DNA of 64,000 nucleotides, taken from the NCBI RefSeq assembly GCF_051401765.1, contig NW_027480440.1:1674001-1738000 (forward strand), in the 5' to 3' direction. The translations under genes were made by a program, and so were the position numbers. The notes under the pieces were generated by a model. It was not told the DNA's origin. It made no database searches and worked only from the letters and a program-made list of their open reading frames with translations. The stretch comes from Calliopsis andreniformis (lineage: Eukaryota; Arthropoda; Insecta; Hymenoptera; Andrenidae). This document shows positions 37,505 to 51,905 of the stretch, piece after piece; position 1 is the first letter of the stretch, and the number at the start of each line of letters is the position of its first letter.

Positions 37505-38729
37505 AATCCTCAATCTTCAATCCTCTATCCTCAATCCTCAATCCTCAGTCCTCAATCCTCAATCTTCAATCCTCAAAACTCAATACCCAATCCTCAGTCT
37601 TCAATCCTCAATCCTCAATCCTCAATTCTCAATCCTCAATCCTCAGTCCTCAGTCCTTAAACCTCAATCCTCAACCCTCAGCCCTCATCCTCAATCCTCA
37701 ATCCTCAATCCTCAATCCTCAATCCTCAGTCTTCAATCCTCAATCCTCAATCTTCAATCCACAATCCTCAATACTCAATCCTCAACCCTCAATCCTCAAT
37801 CCTCAATCCTCAATCCTCAATCCTCAATCCTCAGTCCTCATTCTTCAATCCTCAATACCCAATCCTCAATCTTCAGTCCTCAAACCTCAATCCTCAGCTC
37901 TCAATCCTCAATCCTCAATCCTCAATCCTCAATCCTCAATACTCAATACTCAATCCTCAATCTTCAATCATCAATATTCAACCTTCAGTCCTCAATCCTC
38001 AATCCTCAATCCTCAATCCTCAATCATCAACCCTCAATCTTCAATACTCAATCCTCAATCCTCAATCCACAATCCTCAATCCTCAATCCTCAATCATCAA
38101 TCCTTAATCTTCAATCCTCAATCCTCAATCCTCAATCTTCAATCATCAATATTCAATCCTCAATCTTCAATCCTCAATACTCAATCTTTAATCCTCAATC
38201 CTCAATCCTCAATCTTCAATCTTCAATCCTCAATCCGCAATCCTCAATCCTCAATCCTCAATCCTTAATCCTCAATCCTCAATCCTCAACTTTGAATCCT
38301 CAATACTCAATCTTCAATCCTCAATCCTCAATCCTCAACCCTCAGTCCTCATTCTTCAATCCTCAATAGCCAATCCTCAATCTTCAATCCTCAATCCTCA
38401 ATCCTCAATTCTCAATCCTCAATCCTCAATCCTCAGACCTCAAACATCAATACTCAACCCTCAGTCCTCGTCCTCAATCCACAACCCTCAATCCTCAATC
38501 CTCCATCTTCAATCATCAATATTCAATCTTCAATCCTCAATCCTCAATCCTCAATCCTCAATCCTCAATCCTCGGACCTCAAACATGAATACTCAACCCT
38601 CAGTCCTCGTCCTCAATACACAACCCTCAATCCTCAATCCTCAATCTTCAATCATCAATATTCAATCTTCAGTACTCAATCCTCAATCCTCAATCCTCAA
38701 TCCTCCAGCATCAATCCTCAATCTTCAAT
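37505..38729 (+). repeat. J block joined to H units, with B'/B tail
   Basis: The J block (starts CAATCTTCAATCCTCTATCC) is joined here directly to H units, giving a 307-codon open frame (37,345-38,268) that crosses the join. The J block also occurs from 8,789, 18,303, 25,266, and inside 40,184-41,173 and 46,367-47,356 (offset 2,905 from this copy to the first of those). B' lies near 38,432 and B at 38,573. Confidence 0.75.
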
Positions 38730-41700
38730 ACTCAATCCTCAATCCTCCATCCTCAATCCTCAATCCTCAATCCTCAATCATCTATCCTCAATCTTCAATC
38801 CTCAAAAATCAATCTTTAATCCTCAATCCGCAATCCTCAATCTTCAATCTTCAATCCTCAATCCGCAATCCTCAATCCTCAATCCTCAATCCTCAATCCT
38901 CAATCCTCAATCTTCAATCCTCAATACTCAATCTTCAATCCTCAATCCTCAATCCTCAATCCTCAATCCTCAATCCTCAATCCTCGGACCTCAAACGTGA
39001 ATACTCAACCCTCAGTCCTCGTCCTCAATCCACAACCCTCAATCCTCAATCCTCAATCTTCAATCATCAATATTCAATCTTCAGTCCTCAATCCTCAATA
39101 CTCAATCCTCAATCCTCAATCTTAAATCATCAATATTCAATATTCAGTCCTCAATCCTCAATCCTCAATTCTTAATCTTCAATCCTCAATACTCAATCTT
39201 TAATCCTCAATCCTCAATCCTCAATCTTCAATCCTCAATCCCCAATACTCAATCCTCAATCCTCAATTCTCAATCATCAATCCTCAATCTTCAATACTCA
39301 ATCCTCAATCCTCAATTCTCAATCCTCAATCCTCAATCCTCAATCATCAATCCTCAATCTTCAATCCTCAATACTCAATCTTTAATCCTCAATCCTCAAT
39401 CCTCAATCTTCAATCTTCAATCCTCAATCCGCAATCCTCAATCCTCAATCCTCAATCCTTAATCCTCAATCCTCAATCCTCTACTTTCAATCCTCAATAC
39501 TCAATCTTCAATCCTCAATCCTCAATCCTCAACCCTCAGTCCTCATTCTTCAATGCTCAATACCCAATCCTCAATCTTCAATCCTCAGTCCTCAATCCTC
39601 AATTCTCAATCCTCAATCCTCAATCCTCAGACCTCAAACATCAATACTCAACCCTCAGTCCTCGTCCTCAATCCACAACTCTCAATCCTCAATCCTCCGT
39701 CTTCAGTCATCAATATTCAATCTTCAATCCTCAATCCTCAATCCTCAATCCTCAATCCTCAATCCTCGGACCTCAAGCATGAATACTCAACCCTCAGTCC
39801 TCGTCCGCAATACACAACCCTCAATCATCAATCCTAAATCTTCAATCATCAATATTCAATCTTCAGTCCTCAATCCTCAATCCTCAATCCTCAATCCTCA
39901 ATCATCAATCCTCAATCTTCAATACTAAATCCTCAATCCTCCATCCTCAATCCTCAATCCTCAATCCTCAATCATCAATCCTCAATCTTCAATCCTCAAT
40001 AATCAATCTTTAATCCTCAATCCGCAATCCTCAATCTTCAATCTTCAATCCTCAATCCGCAATCCTCAATCCTCAATCCTCAATCCTCAATCCTCAATCC
40101 TCAGTCTTCAATCCTCAATACTAAATCTTCAATCCTCAATCCTCAATCCTCAATCCTCAATCCTCAATCCTCGGACCTCAAACATGAATACTCAACCCTC
40201 AGTCCTCGTCCTCAATCCACAACCCTCAATCCCCAATCCTCAATCTTCAATCATCAATATTCAATCTTCCGTCCTCAATCCTCAATACTCAATCCTCAAT
40301 CCTCAATCCTCAATCCTCAATGTTCTATCCGCAATACCCAATCCTCAAACTGCAATCCTCAATCCTCAATCCTCAGTCCTCAATCCTCAATCCTCAATCC
40401 TCAATCCCCAATCCTCAATCTTCAATCCTCTATCCTCAATCCTCAATCCTCAGTCCTCAATCCTCAATCTTCAATCCTCAAAACTCAATACCCAATCCTC
40501 AGTCTTCAATCCTCAATCCTCAATCCTCAATTCTCAATCCTCAATCCTCAGTCCTCAGTCCTTAAACCTCAATCCTCAACCCTCAGCCCTCATCCTCAAT
40601 CCTCAATCCTCAATCCTCAATCCTCAATCCTCAGTCTTCAATCCTCAATCCTCAATCTTCAATCCACAATCCTCAATACTCAATCCTCAACCCTCAATCC
40701 TCAATCCTCAATCCTCAATCCTCAATCCTCAATCCTCAGTCCTCATTCTTCAATCCTCAATACCCAATCCTCAATATTCAGTCCTCAAACCTCAATCCTC
40801 AGCTCTCAATCCTCAATCCTCAATCCTCAATCCTCAATCCTCAATACTCAATCCTCAATCCTCAATCTTCAATCATCAATATTCAATCTTCAGTCCTCAA
40901 TCCTCAATCCTCAATCCTCAATCCTCAATCATCAACCCTCAATCTTCAATACTCAATCCTCAATCCTCAATCCACAATCCTCAATCCTCAATCCTCAATC
41001 ATCAATCCTTAATCTTCAATCCTCAATCCTCAATCCTCAATCTTCAATCATCAATATTCAATCCTCAATCTTCAATCCTCAATACTCAATCTTTAATCCT
41101 CAATCCTCAATCCTCAATCTTCAATCTTCAATCCTCAATCCGCAATCCTCAATCCTCAATCCTCAATCCTTAATCCTCAATCCTCAATCCTCAACTTTGA
41201 ATCCTCAATACTCAATCTTCAATCCTCAATCCTCAATCCTCAACCCTCAGTCCTCATTCTAAAATCCTCAATAGCCAATCCTCAATCTTCAATCCTCAAT
41301 CCTCAATCCTCAATCCTCAATCATCAATCCTCAATCTTCAATCCTCAATAATCAATCTTTAATCCTCAATCCGCAATCCTCAATCTTCAATCTTCAATCC
41401 TCAATCCGCAATCCTCAATCCTCAATCCTCAATCCTCAATCCTCAATCCTCAATCTTCAATCCTCAATACTCAATCTTCAATCCTCAATCCTCAATCCTC
41501 AATCCTCAATCCTCAATCCTCGGACCTCAAACGTGAATACTCAACCCTCAGTCCTCGTCCTCAATCCACAACCCTCAATCCTCAATCCTCAATCTTCAAT
41601 CATCAATATTCAATCTTCAGTCCTCAATCCTCAATACTCAATCCTCAATCCTCAATCCTCAATCCTCAATGTTCTATCCGCAATACCCAATCCTCAAACT

Positions 41701-43957
41701 GCAGTCCTCAATCCTCAATCCTCAGTCCTCAATCCTCAATCCTCAATCCTCAGTCCTCAAACCTCAATCCTGAAACCTCAATCATGAATCCTCAATCTTC
41801 AGACCTCAGTCCTCAACAATCAGTTGTCAATTCTCAATCCTCAATAGAATATCATCAACTCACAGCTTTCAGTACTCAATACTCAATCTGCAATCTTTAA
41901 ATCTCTATCCACAAACACCAATTCTCATCACTCAGCCCACAACACTCAGTCCCCAATCTTCAATCTTCAACCCTCAAACCTCAATCCTCAATCCTCATTC
42001 CTCAATCCTCAACCCTCAATCCTCAGTCCTCAAACCTCAATCCCGAATCCTCAATCCTGAATTCTCAATCTTCAGCCCTCAGTCCTCAACAATCAATTGT
42101 CAATCCTCAATCATCAATAGAATATCCTCAATTCACAGTTTTCAATAATCAATCCCCATTCTTCAATCTTCAAATCTCAACCCACAAACATCAATTCGCA
42201 TCACTCAACCCTCAACACTAAGTCCCCAATCGTCAATCCTCAATCCTCAATCCTCAACCTTCAATCCTCAATACTCAACCTTCAATCCTCAATCCTCAAT
42301 CCTCAATACCCAATCCTCAATCTTCAATCCTCAATCCTCAATCCTCAATTCTCAATCCTCAATCCTCAGTCCTCAGCCCTCAAACCTCAATCCTCAACCC
42401 TCAGCCATCATCCTCAATCCTCAGTCCTCAATCCTCAATCCTCAATCTTCAATCCTCAATACTCAATCTTCAATCCTCAATCCTCAATACTCAATCATCA
42501 ATCCTCAATCCTCAATCCTGTATCCTCAATACCCAATCCTCAATCTTCAGTCCTCAAACCTCAATCCTCAACTCTCAATCCTCAATCCTCAATCCTCAAT
42601 CCTCAATCCTCAATACTCAATCCTCAATCCTCAATCTTCAATCATCAATATTCAATCTTCAGTCCTCAATCCTCAATCCTCAATCCTCAATCCTCAATCA
42701 TCAACCCTCAATCTTCAATACTCAATCCTCAATCCTCAATCCTCAATCCTCAACCCTCAATCCTCAATCCTCAATCATCAATCCTCAATCTTCAATCCTC
42801 AATACTCAATCTTTAATCCTCAATCCTCAATCCTCAATCTTCAATCTTCAATCCTCAATCCGCAATCCTCAATCCTCAATCCTCAATCCTTAATCCTCAA
42901 TCCTCAATCCTCTACTTTCAATCCTCAATACTCAATCTTCAATCCTCAATCCTCAATCCTCAACCCTCAGTCCTCATTCTTCAATGCTCAATACCCAATC
43001 CTCAATCTTCAATCCTCAGTCCTCAATCCTCAATTCTCAATCCTCAATCCTCAATCCTCAGACCTCAAACATCAATACTCAACCCTCAGTCCTCGTCCTC
43101 AATCCACAACCCTCAATCCTCAATCCTCCGTCTTCAGTCATCAATATTCAATCTTCAATCCTCAATCCTCAATCCTCAATCCTCAATCCTCAATCCTCGG
43201 ACCTCAAGCATGAATACTCAACCCTCAGTCCTCGTCCTCAATACACAACCCTCAATCATCAATCCTAAATCTTCAATCATCAATATTCAATCTTCAGTCC
43301 TCAATCCTCAATCCTCAATCCTCAATCCTCAATCATCAATCCTCAATCTTCAATACTAAATCCTCAATCCTCCATCCTCAATCCTCAATCCTCAATCCTC
43401 AATCATCAATCCTCAATCTTCAATCCTCAATAATCAATCTTTAATCCTCAATCCGCAATCCTCAATCTTCAATCTTCAATCCTCAATCCGCAATCCTCAA
43501 TCCTCAATCCTCAATCCTCAATCCTCAATCCTCAATCTTCAATCCTCAATACTAAAGCTTCAATCCTCAATCTTCAATCCTCAATCCTCAATCCTCAATC
43601 CTCAATCCTCGGACCTCAAACATGAATACTCAACCCTCAGTCCTCGTCCTCAATCCACAACCCTCAATCCTCAATCCTCAATCTTCAATCATCAATATTC
43701 AATCTTCCGTCCTCAATCCTCAATACTCAATCCTCAATCCTCAATCCTCAATCCTCAATGTTCTATCCGCAATACCCAATCCTCAAACTGCAATCCTCAA
43801 TCCTCAATCCTCAGTCCTCAATCCTCAATCCTCAATACCCAATCCTCAATCTTCAATACTCAATCCTCAATCTGCAATCCTCAATCCTCAATCCTCAGTC
43901 CTCAATCCTCAATCCGCAATACTCAGTCCTCAAACCTCAATCCTCAATCCTCAATCC
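38730..43957 (+). repeat. 5.2-kb segment, left copy of the 6,183-bp duplication
   Basis: Every landmark and open frame has a partner exactly 6,183 bp downstream: B 38,985, 39,767, 40,172, 41,521, 43,198 and 43,610; A-iv 41,845; A-iii 42,118. I noted one substitution while comparing by eye (A at 42,096, C at 48,279). The longest open frame of the window (329 codons, 40,184-41,173) is present identically in both copies, as expected from recent duplication rather than selection. Edges were judged from where unit order stops matching (38,730 and 43,957). Confidence 0.9.
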
Positions 43958-44912
43958 TGAATCTTCAATCCTCAATACTCAATCATCAATCCTCAATCCT
44001 CAATCCTGAATCCTCAATCCTCAATCCTCAATGTTCAATCCGCAATACCCAATCCTCAATCTGCAATCCTCAATCCTCAATACTCAATATTCAGTCCTTA
44101 ATTCTCAATCCTCAATTCTCAATAATCAGACCGCAAACATCAATACTGAGCCCTCAGACCTTGTCCTCAATCCACAACACTCAATCCTCAATCCTCAATC
44201 TTAAATCATCAATATTAAATCTTCAGTCCTCAATCCTCAATCCTCAATCCTCAATCCTCAATCATCAACCCTCAGTCTTCAATACTCAATCCTCAATCCT
44301 CAATCCTCAATCCTCAATCCTCAATCATCAATCCTTAATCTTCAATCCTCAATCCTCAATCCTCAATCTTCAATCATCAATATTAATTCTTCAATCCTCA
44401 ATCCTCAATCCTCAATCCTCAATCCTCGGACCTCAAACATGAATACTCAACCCTCAGTCCACGTCCTCAATCCACAGCCCTCAATCCTCAATCCTCAATC
44501 TTCAATCATCAATATTCAATCTTCAGCCCTCAATCCTCAATACTCAATACTCAATCCTCAATCCTCAATCCGCAATACCCAATCCTCAATCTTCAATCCT
44601 CAATCCTCAATCCTCAGTCCTCAATCCTCAATCCTCAATCCTCAGTCCTCAAACCTCAATCCCGAATCCTCAATCCTGAATCCTCAATCTTCAGCCCTCA
44701 GTCCTGAACAATCAATTGTCAGTCCTCAATCATCAATAGAATATCCTCAATTCACAGTTTTTAATAATCAATCCCCATCCTTCAATCTTCAAATCTCAAT
44801 CCACAAACATCAATTCCCATCACTCAACCCTCAACACTAAGTCCTCAATCTTTAATCCTCAATCCTCGATCCTCAACCTTCAATCCTCAATACTCAATCT
44901 TCAATCCTCAAT
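43958..44912 (+). repeat. Spacer between the two 5.2-kb copies
   Basis: This segment has no partner at offset 6,183. It contains a J-tail stretch with several A-rich units (CTTAAATC, TATTAAATC, TATTAATTC near 44,200-44,390), one B landmark (44,427, of the CAGTCCACGTCC type) and an A-iii landmark (TAG 44,737) with CAGTCCTCAATC and TTTTTAATAATC changes. Unit variants here are more diverged than in the flanking copies. Confidence 0.75.
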
Positions 44913-47900
44913 ACTCAATCCTCAATCCTCCATCCTCAATCCTCAATCCTCAATCCGCAATCATCTATCCTCAATCTTCAATCCTCAAAAATCAATCTTT
45001 AATCCTCAATCCGCAATCCTCAATCTTCAATCTTCAATCCTCAATCCGCAATCCTCAATCCTCAATCCTCAATCCTCAATCCTCAATCCTCAATCTTCAA
45101 TCCTCAATACTCAATCTTCAATCCTCAATCCTCAATCCTCAATCCTCAATCCTCAATCCTCAATCCTCGGACCTCAAACGTGAATACTCAACCCTCAGTC
45201 CTCGTCCTCAATCCACAACCCTCAATCCTCAATCCTCAATCTTCAATCATCAATATTCAATCTTCAGTCCTCAATCCTCAATACTCAATCCTCAATCCTC
45301 AATCTTAAATCATCAATATTCAATATTCAGTCCTCAATCCTCAATCCTCAATTCTTAATCTTCAATCCTCAATACTCAATCTTTAATCCTCAATCCTCAA
45401 TCCTCAATCTTCAATCCTCAATCCCCAATACTCAATCCTCAATCCTCAATTCTCAATCATCAATCCTCAATCTTCAATACTCAATCCTCAATCCTCAATT
45501 CTCAATCCTCAATCCTCAATCCTCAATCATCAATCCTCAATCTTCAATCCTCAATACTCAATCTTTAATCCTCAATCCTCAATCCTCAATCTTCAATCTT
45601 CAATCCTCAATCCGCAATCCTCAATCCTCAATCCTCAATCCTTAATCCTCAATCCTCAATCCTCTACTTTCAATCCTCAATACTCAATCTTCAATCCTCA
45701 ATCCTCAATCCTCAACCCTCAGTCCTCATTCTTCAATGCTCAATACCCAATCCTCAATCTTCAATCCTCAGTCCTCAATCCTCAATTCTCAATCCTCAAT
45801 CCTCAATCCTCAGACCTCAAACATCAATACTCAACCCTCAGTCCTCGTCCTCAATCCACAACTCTCAATCCTCAATCCTCCGTCTTCAGTCATCAATATT
45901 CAATCTTCAATCCTCAATCCTCAATCCTCAATCCTCAATCCTCAATCCTCGGACCTCAAGCATGAATACTCAACCCTCAGTCCTCGTCCGCAATACACAA
46001 CCCTCAATCATCAATCCTAAATCTTCAATCATCAATATTCAATCTTCAGTCCTCAATCCTCAATCCTCAATCCTCAATCCTCAATCATCAATCCTCAATC
46101 TTCAATACTAAATCCTCAATCCTCCATCCTCAATCCTCAATCCTCAATCCTCAATCATCAATCCTCAATCTTCAATCCTCAATAATCAATCTTTAATCCT
46201 CAATCCGCAATCCTCAATCTTCAATCTTCAATCCTCAATCCGCAATCCTCAATCCTCAATCCTCAATCCTCAATCCTCAATCCTCAGTCTTCAATCCTCA
46301 ATACTAAATCTTCAATCCTCAATCCTCAATCCTCAATCCTCAATCCTCAATCCTCGGACCTCAAACATGAATACTCAACCCTCAGTCCTCGTCCTCAATC
46401 CACAACCCTCAATCCCCAATCCTCAATCTTCAATCATCAATATTCAATCTTCCGTCCTCAATCCTCAATACTCAATCCTCAATCCTCAATCCTCAATCCT
46501 CAATGTTCTATCCGCAATACCCAATCCTCAAACTGCAATCCTCAATCCTCAATCCTCAGTCCTCAATCCTCAATCCTCAATCCTCAATCCCCAATCCTCA
46601 ATCTTCAATCCTCTATCCTCAATCCTCAATCCTCAGTCCTCAATCCTCAATCTTCAATCCTCAAAACTCAATACCCAATCCTCAGTCTTCAATCCTCAAT
46701 CCTCAATCCTCAATTCTCAATCCTCAATCCTCAGTCCTCAGTCCTTAAACCTCAATCCTCAACCCTCAGCCCTCATCCTCAATCCTCAATCCTCAATCCT
46801 CAATCCTCAATCCTCAGTCTTCAATCCTCAATCCTCAATCTTCAATCCACAATCCTCAATACTCAATCCTCAACCCTCAATCCTCAATCCTCAATCCTCA
46901 ATCCTCAATCCTCAATCCTCAGTCCTCATTCTTCAATCCTCAATACCCAATCCTCAATATTCAGTCCTCAAACCTCAATCCTCAGCTCTCAATCCTCAAT
47001 CCTCAATCCTCAATCCTCAATCCTCAATACTCAATCCTCAATCCTCAATCTTCAATCATCAATATTCAATCTTCAGTCCTCAATCCTCAATCCTCAATCC
47101 TCAATCCTCAATCATCAACCCTCAATCTTCAATACTCAATCCTCAATCCTCAATCCACAATCCTCAATCCTCAATCCTCAATCATCAATCCTTAATCTTC
47201 AATCCTCAATCCTCAATCCTCAATCTTCAATCATCAATATTCAATCCTCAATCTTCAATCCTCAATACTCAATCTTTAATCCTCAATCCTCAATCCTCAA
47301 TCTTCAATCTTCAATCCTCAATCCGCAATCCTCAATCCTCAATCCTCAATCCTTAATCCTCAATCCTCAATCCTCAACTTTGAATCCTCAATACTCAATC
47401 TTCAATCCTCAATCCTCAATCCTCAACCCTCAGTCCTCATTCTAAAATCCTCAATAGCCAATCCTCAATCTTCAATCCTCAATCCTCAATCCTCAATCCT
47501 CAATCATCAATCCTCAATCTTCAATCCTCAATAATCAATCTTTAATCCTCAATCCGCAATCCTCAATCTTCAATCTTCAATCCTCAATCCGCAATCCTCA
47601 ATCCTCAATCCTCAATCCTCAATCCTCAATCCTCAATCTTCAATCCTCAATACTCAATCTTCAATCCTCAATCCTCAATCCTCAATCCTCAATCCTCAAT
47701 CCTCGGACCTCAAACGTGAATACTCAACCCTCAGTCCTCGTCCTCAATCCACAACCCTCAATCCTCAATCCTCAATCTTCAATCATCAATATTCAATCTT
47801 CAGTCCTCAATCCTCAATACTCAATCCTCAATCCTCAATCCTCAATCCTCAATGTTCTATCCGCAATACCCAATCCTCAAACTGCAGTCCTCAATCCTCA

Positions 47901-50140
47901 ATCCTCAGTCCTCAATCCTCAATCCTCAATCCTCAGTCCTCAAACCTCAATCCTGAAACCTCAATCATGAATCCTCAATCTTCAGACCTCAGTCCTCAAC
48001 AATCAGTTGTCAATTCTCAATCCTCAATAGAATATCATCAACTCACAGCTTTCAGTACTCAATACTCAATCTGCAATCTTTAAATCTCTATCCACAAACA
48101 CCAATTCTCATCACTCAGCCCACAACACTCAGTCCCCAATCTTCAATCTTCAACCCTCAAACCTCAATCCTCAATCCTCATTCCTCAATCCTCAACCCTC
48201 AATCCTCAGTCCTCAAACCTCAATCCCGAATCCTCAATCCTGAATTCTCAATCTTCAGCCCTCAGTCCTCAACAATCACTTGTCAATCCTCAATCATCAA
48301 TAGAATATCCTCAATTCACAGTTTTCAATAATCAATCCCCATTCTTCAATCTTCAAATCTCAACCCACAAACATCAATTCGCATCACTCAACCCTCAACA
48401 CTAAGTCCCCAATCGTCAATCCTCAATCCTCAATCCTCAACCTTCAATCCTCAATACTCAACCTTCAATCCTCAATCCTCAATCCTCAATACCCAATCCT
48501 CAATCTTCAATCCTCAATCCTCAATCCTCAATTCTCAATCCTCAATCCTCAGTCCTCAGCCCTCAAACCTCAATCCTCAACCCTCAGCCATCATCCTCAA
48601 TCCTCAGTCCTCAATCCTCAATCCTCAATCTTCAATCCTCAATACTCAATCTTCAATCCTCAATCCTCAATACTCAATCATCAATCCTCAATCCTCAATC
48701 CTGTATCCTCAATACCCAATCCTCAATCTTCAGTCCTCAAACCTCAATCCTCAACTCTCAATCCTCAATCCTCAATCCTCAATCCTCAATCCTCAATACT
48801 CAATCCTCAATCCTCAATCTTCAATCATCAATATTCAATCTTCAGTCCTCAATCCTCAATCCTCAATCCTCAATCCTCAATCATCAACCCTCAATCTTCA
48901 ATACTCAATCCTCAATCCTCAATCCTCAATCCTCAACCCTCAATCCTCAATCCTCAATCATCAATCCTCAATCTTCAATCCTCAATACTCAATCTTTAAT
49001 CCTCAATCCTCAATCCTCAATCTTCAATCTTCAATCCTCAATCCGCAATCCTCAATCCTCAATCCTCAATCCTTAATCCTCAATCCTCAATCCTCTACTT
49101 TCAATCCTCAATACTCAATCTTCAATCCTCAATCCTCAATCCTCAACCCTCAGTCCTCATTCTTCAATGCTCAATACCCAATCCTCAATCTTCAATCCTC
49201 AGTCCTCAATCCTCAATTCTCAATCCTCAATCCTCAATCCTCAGACCTCAAACATCAATACTCAACCCTCAGTCCTCGTCCTCAATCCACAACCCTCAAT
49301 CCTCAATCCTCCGTCTTCAGTCATCAATATTCAATCTTCAATCCTCAATCCTCAATCCTCAATCCTCAATCCTCAATCCTCGGACCTCAAGCATGAATAC
49401 TCAACCCTCAGTCCTCGTCCTCAATACACAACCCTCAATCATCAATCCTAAATCTTCAATCATCAATATTCAATCTTCAGTCCTCAATCCTCAATCCTCA
49501 ATCCTCAATCCTCAATCATCAATCCTCAATCTTCAATACTAAATCCTCAATCCTCCATCCTCAATCCTCAATCCTCAATCCTCAATCATCAATCCTCAAT
49601 CTTCAATCCTCAATAATCAATCTTTAATCCTCAATCCGCAATCCTCAATCTTCAATCTTCAATCCTCAATCCGCAATCCTCAATCCTCAATCCTCAATCC
49701 TCAATCCTCAATCCTCAATCTTCAATCCTCAATACTAAAGCTTCAATCCTCAATCTTCAATCCTCAATCCTCAATCCTCAATCCTCAATCCTCGGACCTC
49801 AAACATGAATACTCAACCCTCAGTCCTCGTCCTCAATCCACAACCCTCAATCCTCAATCCTCAATCTTCAATCATCAATATTCAATCTTCCGTCCTCAAT
49901 CCTCAATACTCAATCCTCAATCCTCAATCCTCAATCCTCAATGTTCTATCCGCAATACCCAATCCTCAAACTGCAATCCTCAATCCTCAATCCTCAGTCC
50001 TCAATCCTCAATCCTCAATACCCAATCCTCAATCTTCAATACTCAATCCTCAATCTGCAATCCTCAATCCTCAATCCTCAGTCCTCAATCCTCAATCCGC
50101 AATACTCAGTCCTCAAACCTCAATCCTGAAACCTCAATCC
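44913..50140 (+). repeat. 5.2-kb segment, right copy of the 6,183-bp duplication
   Basis: Copy of 38,730-43,957: B 45,168, 45,950, 46,355, 47,704, 49,381 and 49,793; A-iv 48,028; A-iii 48,301. A 329-codon open frame lies at 46,367-47,356. The match ends near 50,140, where this copy has CTGAAACCTC and the left one CTCAATCCTC. Near-identity over more than 5 kb makes this the youngest large event visible, or possibly an assembly effect; the substitution at 48,279 argues for two real copies. Confidence 0.9.
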
Positions 50141-51905
50141 TGAATCCTCAATCTTCAGACCTCAGTCCTCAACAATCAGTTGTCAATTCTCAATCCTCAA
50201 TAGAATATCATCAATTCACAGCTCTCAAAACTCAATACTCAATCTGCAATCTTCAAATCTCTATCCACAAACACCAATTCTCATCACTCAGCCCTCAACA
50301 CTCAGTCCCCAATCTTCAATCTTCAATCCTCAATCCTCAATCCTCAATCCACAATCCTCAACCGTCAATTTGCAATCCTCAATCCACAGACCTCAATCTT
50401 CAATCCTGAATGCTCAATCCTAATCCTCAATCGTCAGTCCTCAATCCTCAATCCTCAATCCTCAAACCTTAATCCTCAACCGTCAGTCCTCGTCTTCAAT
50501 CCTCAACACTCAATCCTCAATCCTCAATCTTCAATCATCAATACTCAATCTTCAATCCTCAATCTTCAATCCTCAATCCTCAATCCTCAATCCTCAATAT
50601 TCAAAACACAACCCTCAACCACCAATCCTCAACACTCAACCATCAATCCTCAATTCTCAATACTCAATAGAGTATCCTGAACTCTCATGGTCCAATACTC
50701 AATCCACAATTTTCAATAATCAAATCTCAATCCTCAAACATCAATTCTCAACACTCAATCCTCAACACTCAGTCCTCTCTCTTCAATCCTCCATCTTCAA
50801 CCCTCAATCCTCAAGCGTTAATCCTCAATCCTCAATCCTCAGCCCTCAATCCTCAGTCCTCAAACCTCAATCCCGAATCCTCAATCCTGAATCCTCAATC
50901 TTCAGCCCTCAGTCCTCAACAATCAATTGTCAATCCTCAATCATCAATAGAAAATCCTCAATTCACAGTTTTCAATAATCTATCCCCATCCTTCAATCTT
51001 CAAACCTCAATCCACAAACATCAATTCCCATCACTCAACCCTCAACACTAAGTCCTCAATCTTCAATCCTCAATCCTCAATCCTCAACCTTCAATCCTCA
51101 ATACTCAATCTTCAATCCTCAATCCTCAATTCTCAATACTCAATTCTCAATCCTCAATCGTCAATCCTCAATCCCCAATCCTCAACCTTCAATCCTCAAT
51201 ACTCTATCTTCAATCCTCAATCCTCAATCCTCAATCCTCAATCCTCAATCCTCAATCCTCGGACCTCAAACATGAATACTCAACCCTCAGTCCTCGTCCT
51301 CAATCCACAACCCTCAATCCTCAATCCTCAATCTTCAATCATCAATATTCAATCTTCAGTCCTCAATCCTCAATACTCAATCCTCAATCCTCAATCCTCA
51401 ATCCTCAGTGTTCAATCCGCTATACCCAATCCTCAAACTGCAATCCTCAATCCTCAATCCTCAGTCCTCAATCCTCAATCCTCAATCCTCAGTCCTCAAA
51501 CCTCAATCCTGAAACCTCAATCCTGAATCCTCAATCTTCAGACCTCAGTCCTCAACAATCAGTTGTCAATTCTCAATCCTCAATAGAATATCATCAACTC
51601 ACAGCTTTCAATACTCAATACTCAATCTGCAATCTTTAAATCTCTATCCACAAACACCAATTCTCATCACTCAGCCCACAACACTCAGTCCCCAATCTTC
51701 AATCTTCAACCCTCAATTCTCAATCCCCAATCCTCAATCCTCAACCTTCAATCCTCAATACTCAATCATCAATCCTCAGTCCTCAATCGTCAATCGTCAA
51801 CCCTCAATCGTCAGTCTTCAAACCTCAATACTCAATCTTCAATCCTCAACCCACAAACCTGAATCCTGAATCCTCATTCTTCAATCCTCAATACCCAATC
51901 CTCAA
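50141..51905 (+). repeat. Mixed segment with A-iv, C, A-iii, B and A-iv
   Basis: Landmarks in order: A-iv 50,201; C 50,668; A-iii 50,948 (TAGAAAATCC); B 51,260; A-iv 51,584. This is the only C copy right of 36.3 kb, and it is more diverged than the others: CTGAACTCTC for CTGAATTCTC, and TTTTCAATAATC for TTTTCAATATTC. The latter puts a stop in the frame that stays open for 67 codons in the other copies. Confidence 0.75.

Noticed and set aside
40184..41173. Longest open frames as genes (329 codons here and at 46,367-47,356; 307 at 37,345; 302 at 8,789 and 25,266)
   Set aside because: They consist only of the heptad vocabulary, have equals in other frames, lack a ribosome-binding context, change length by single-base slips without compensation, and are expected because the + repeat has no stop in any frame.
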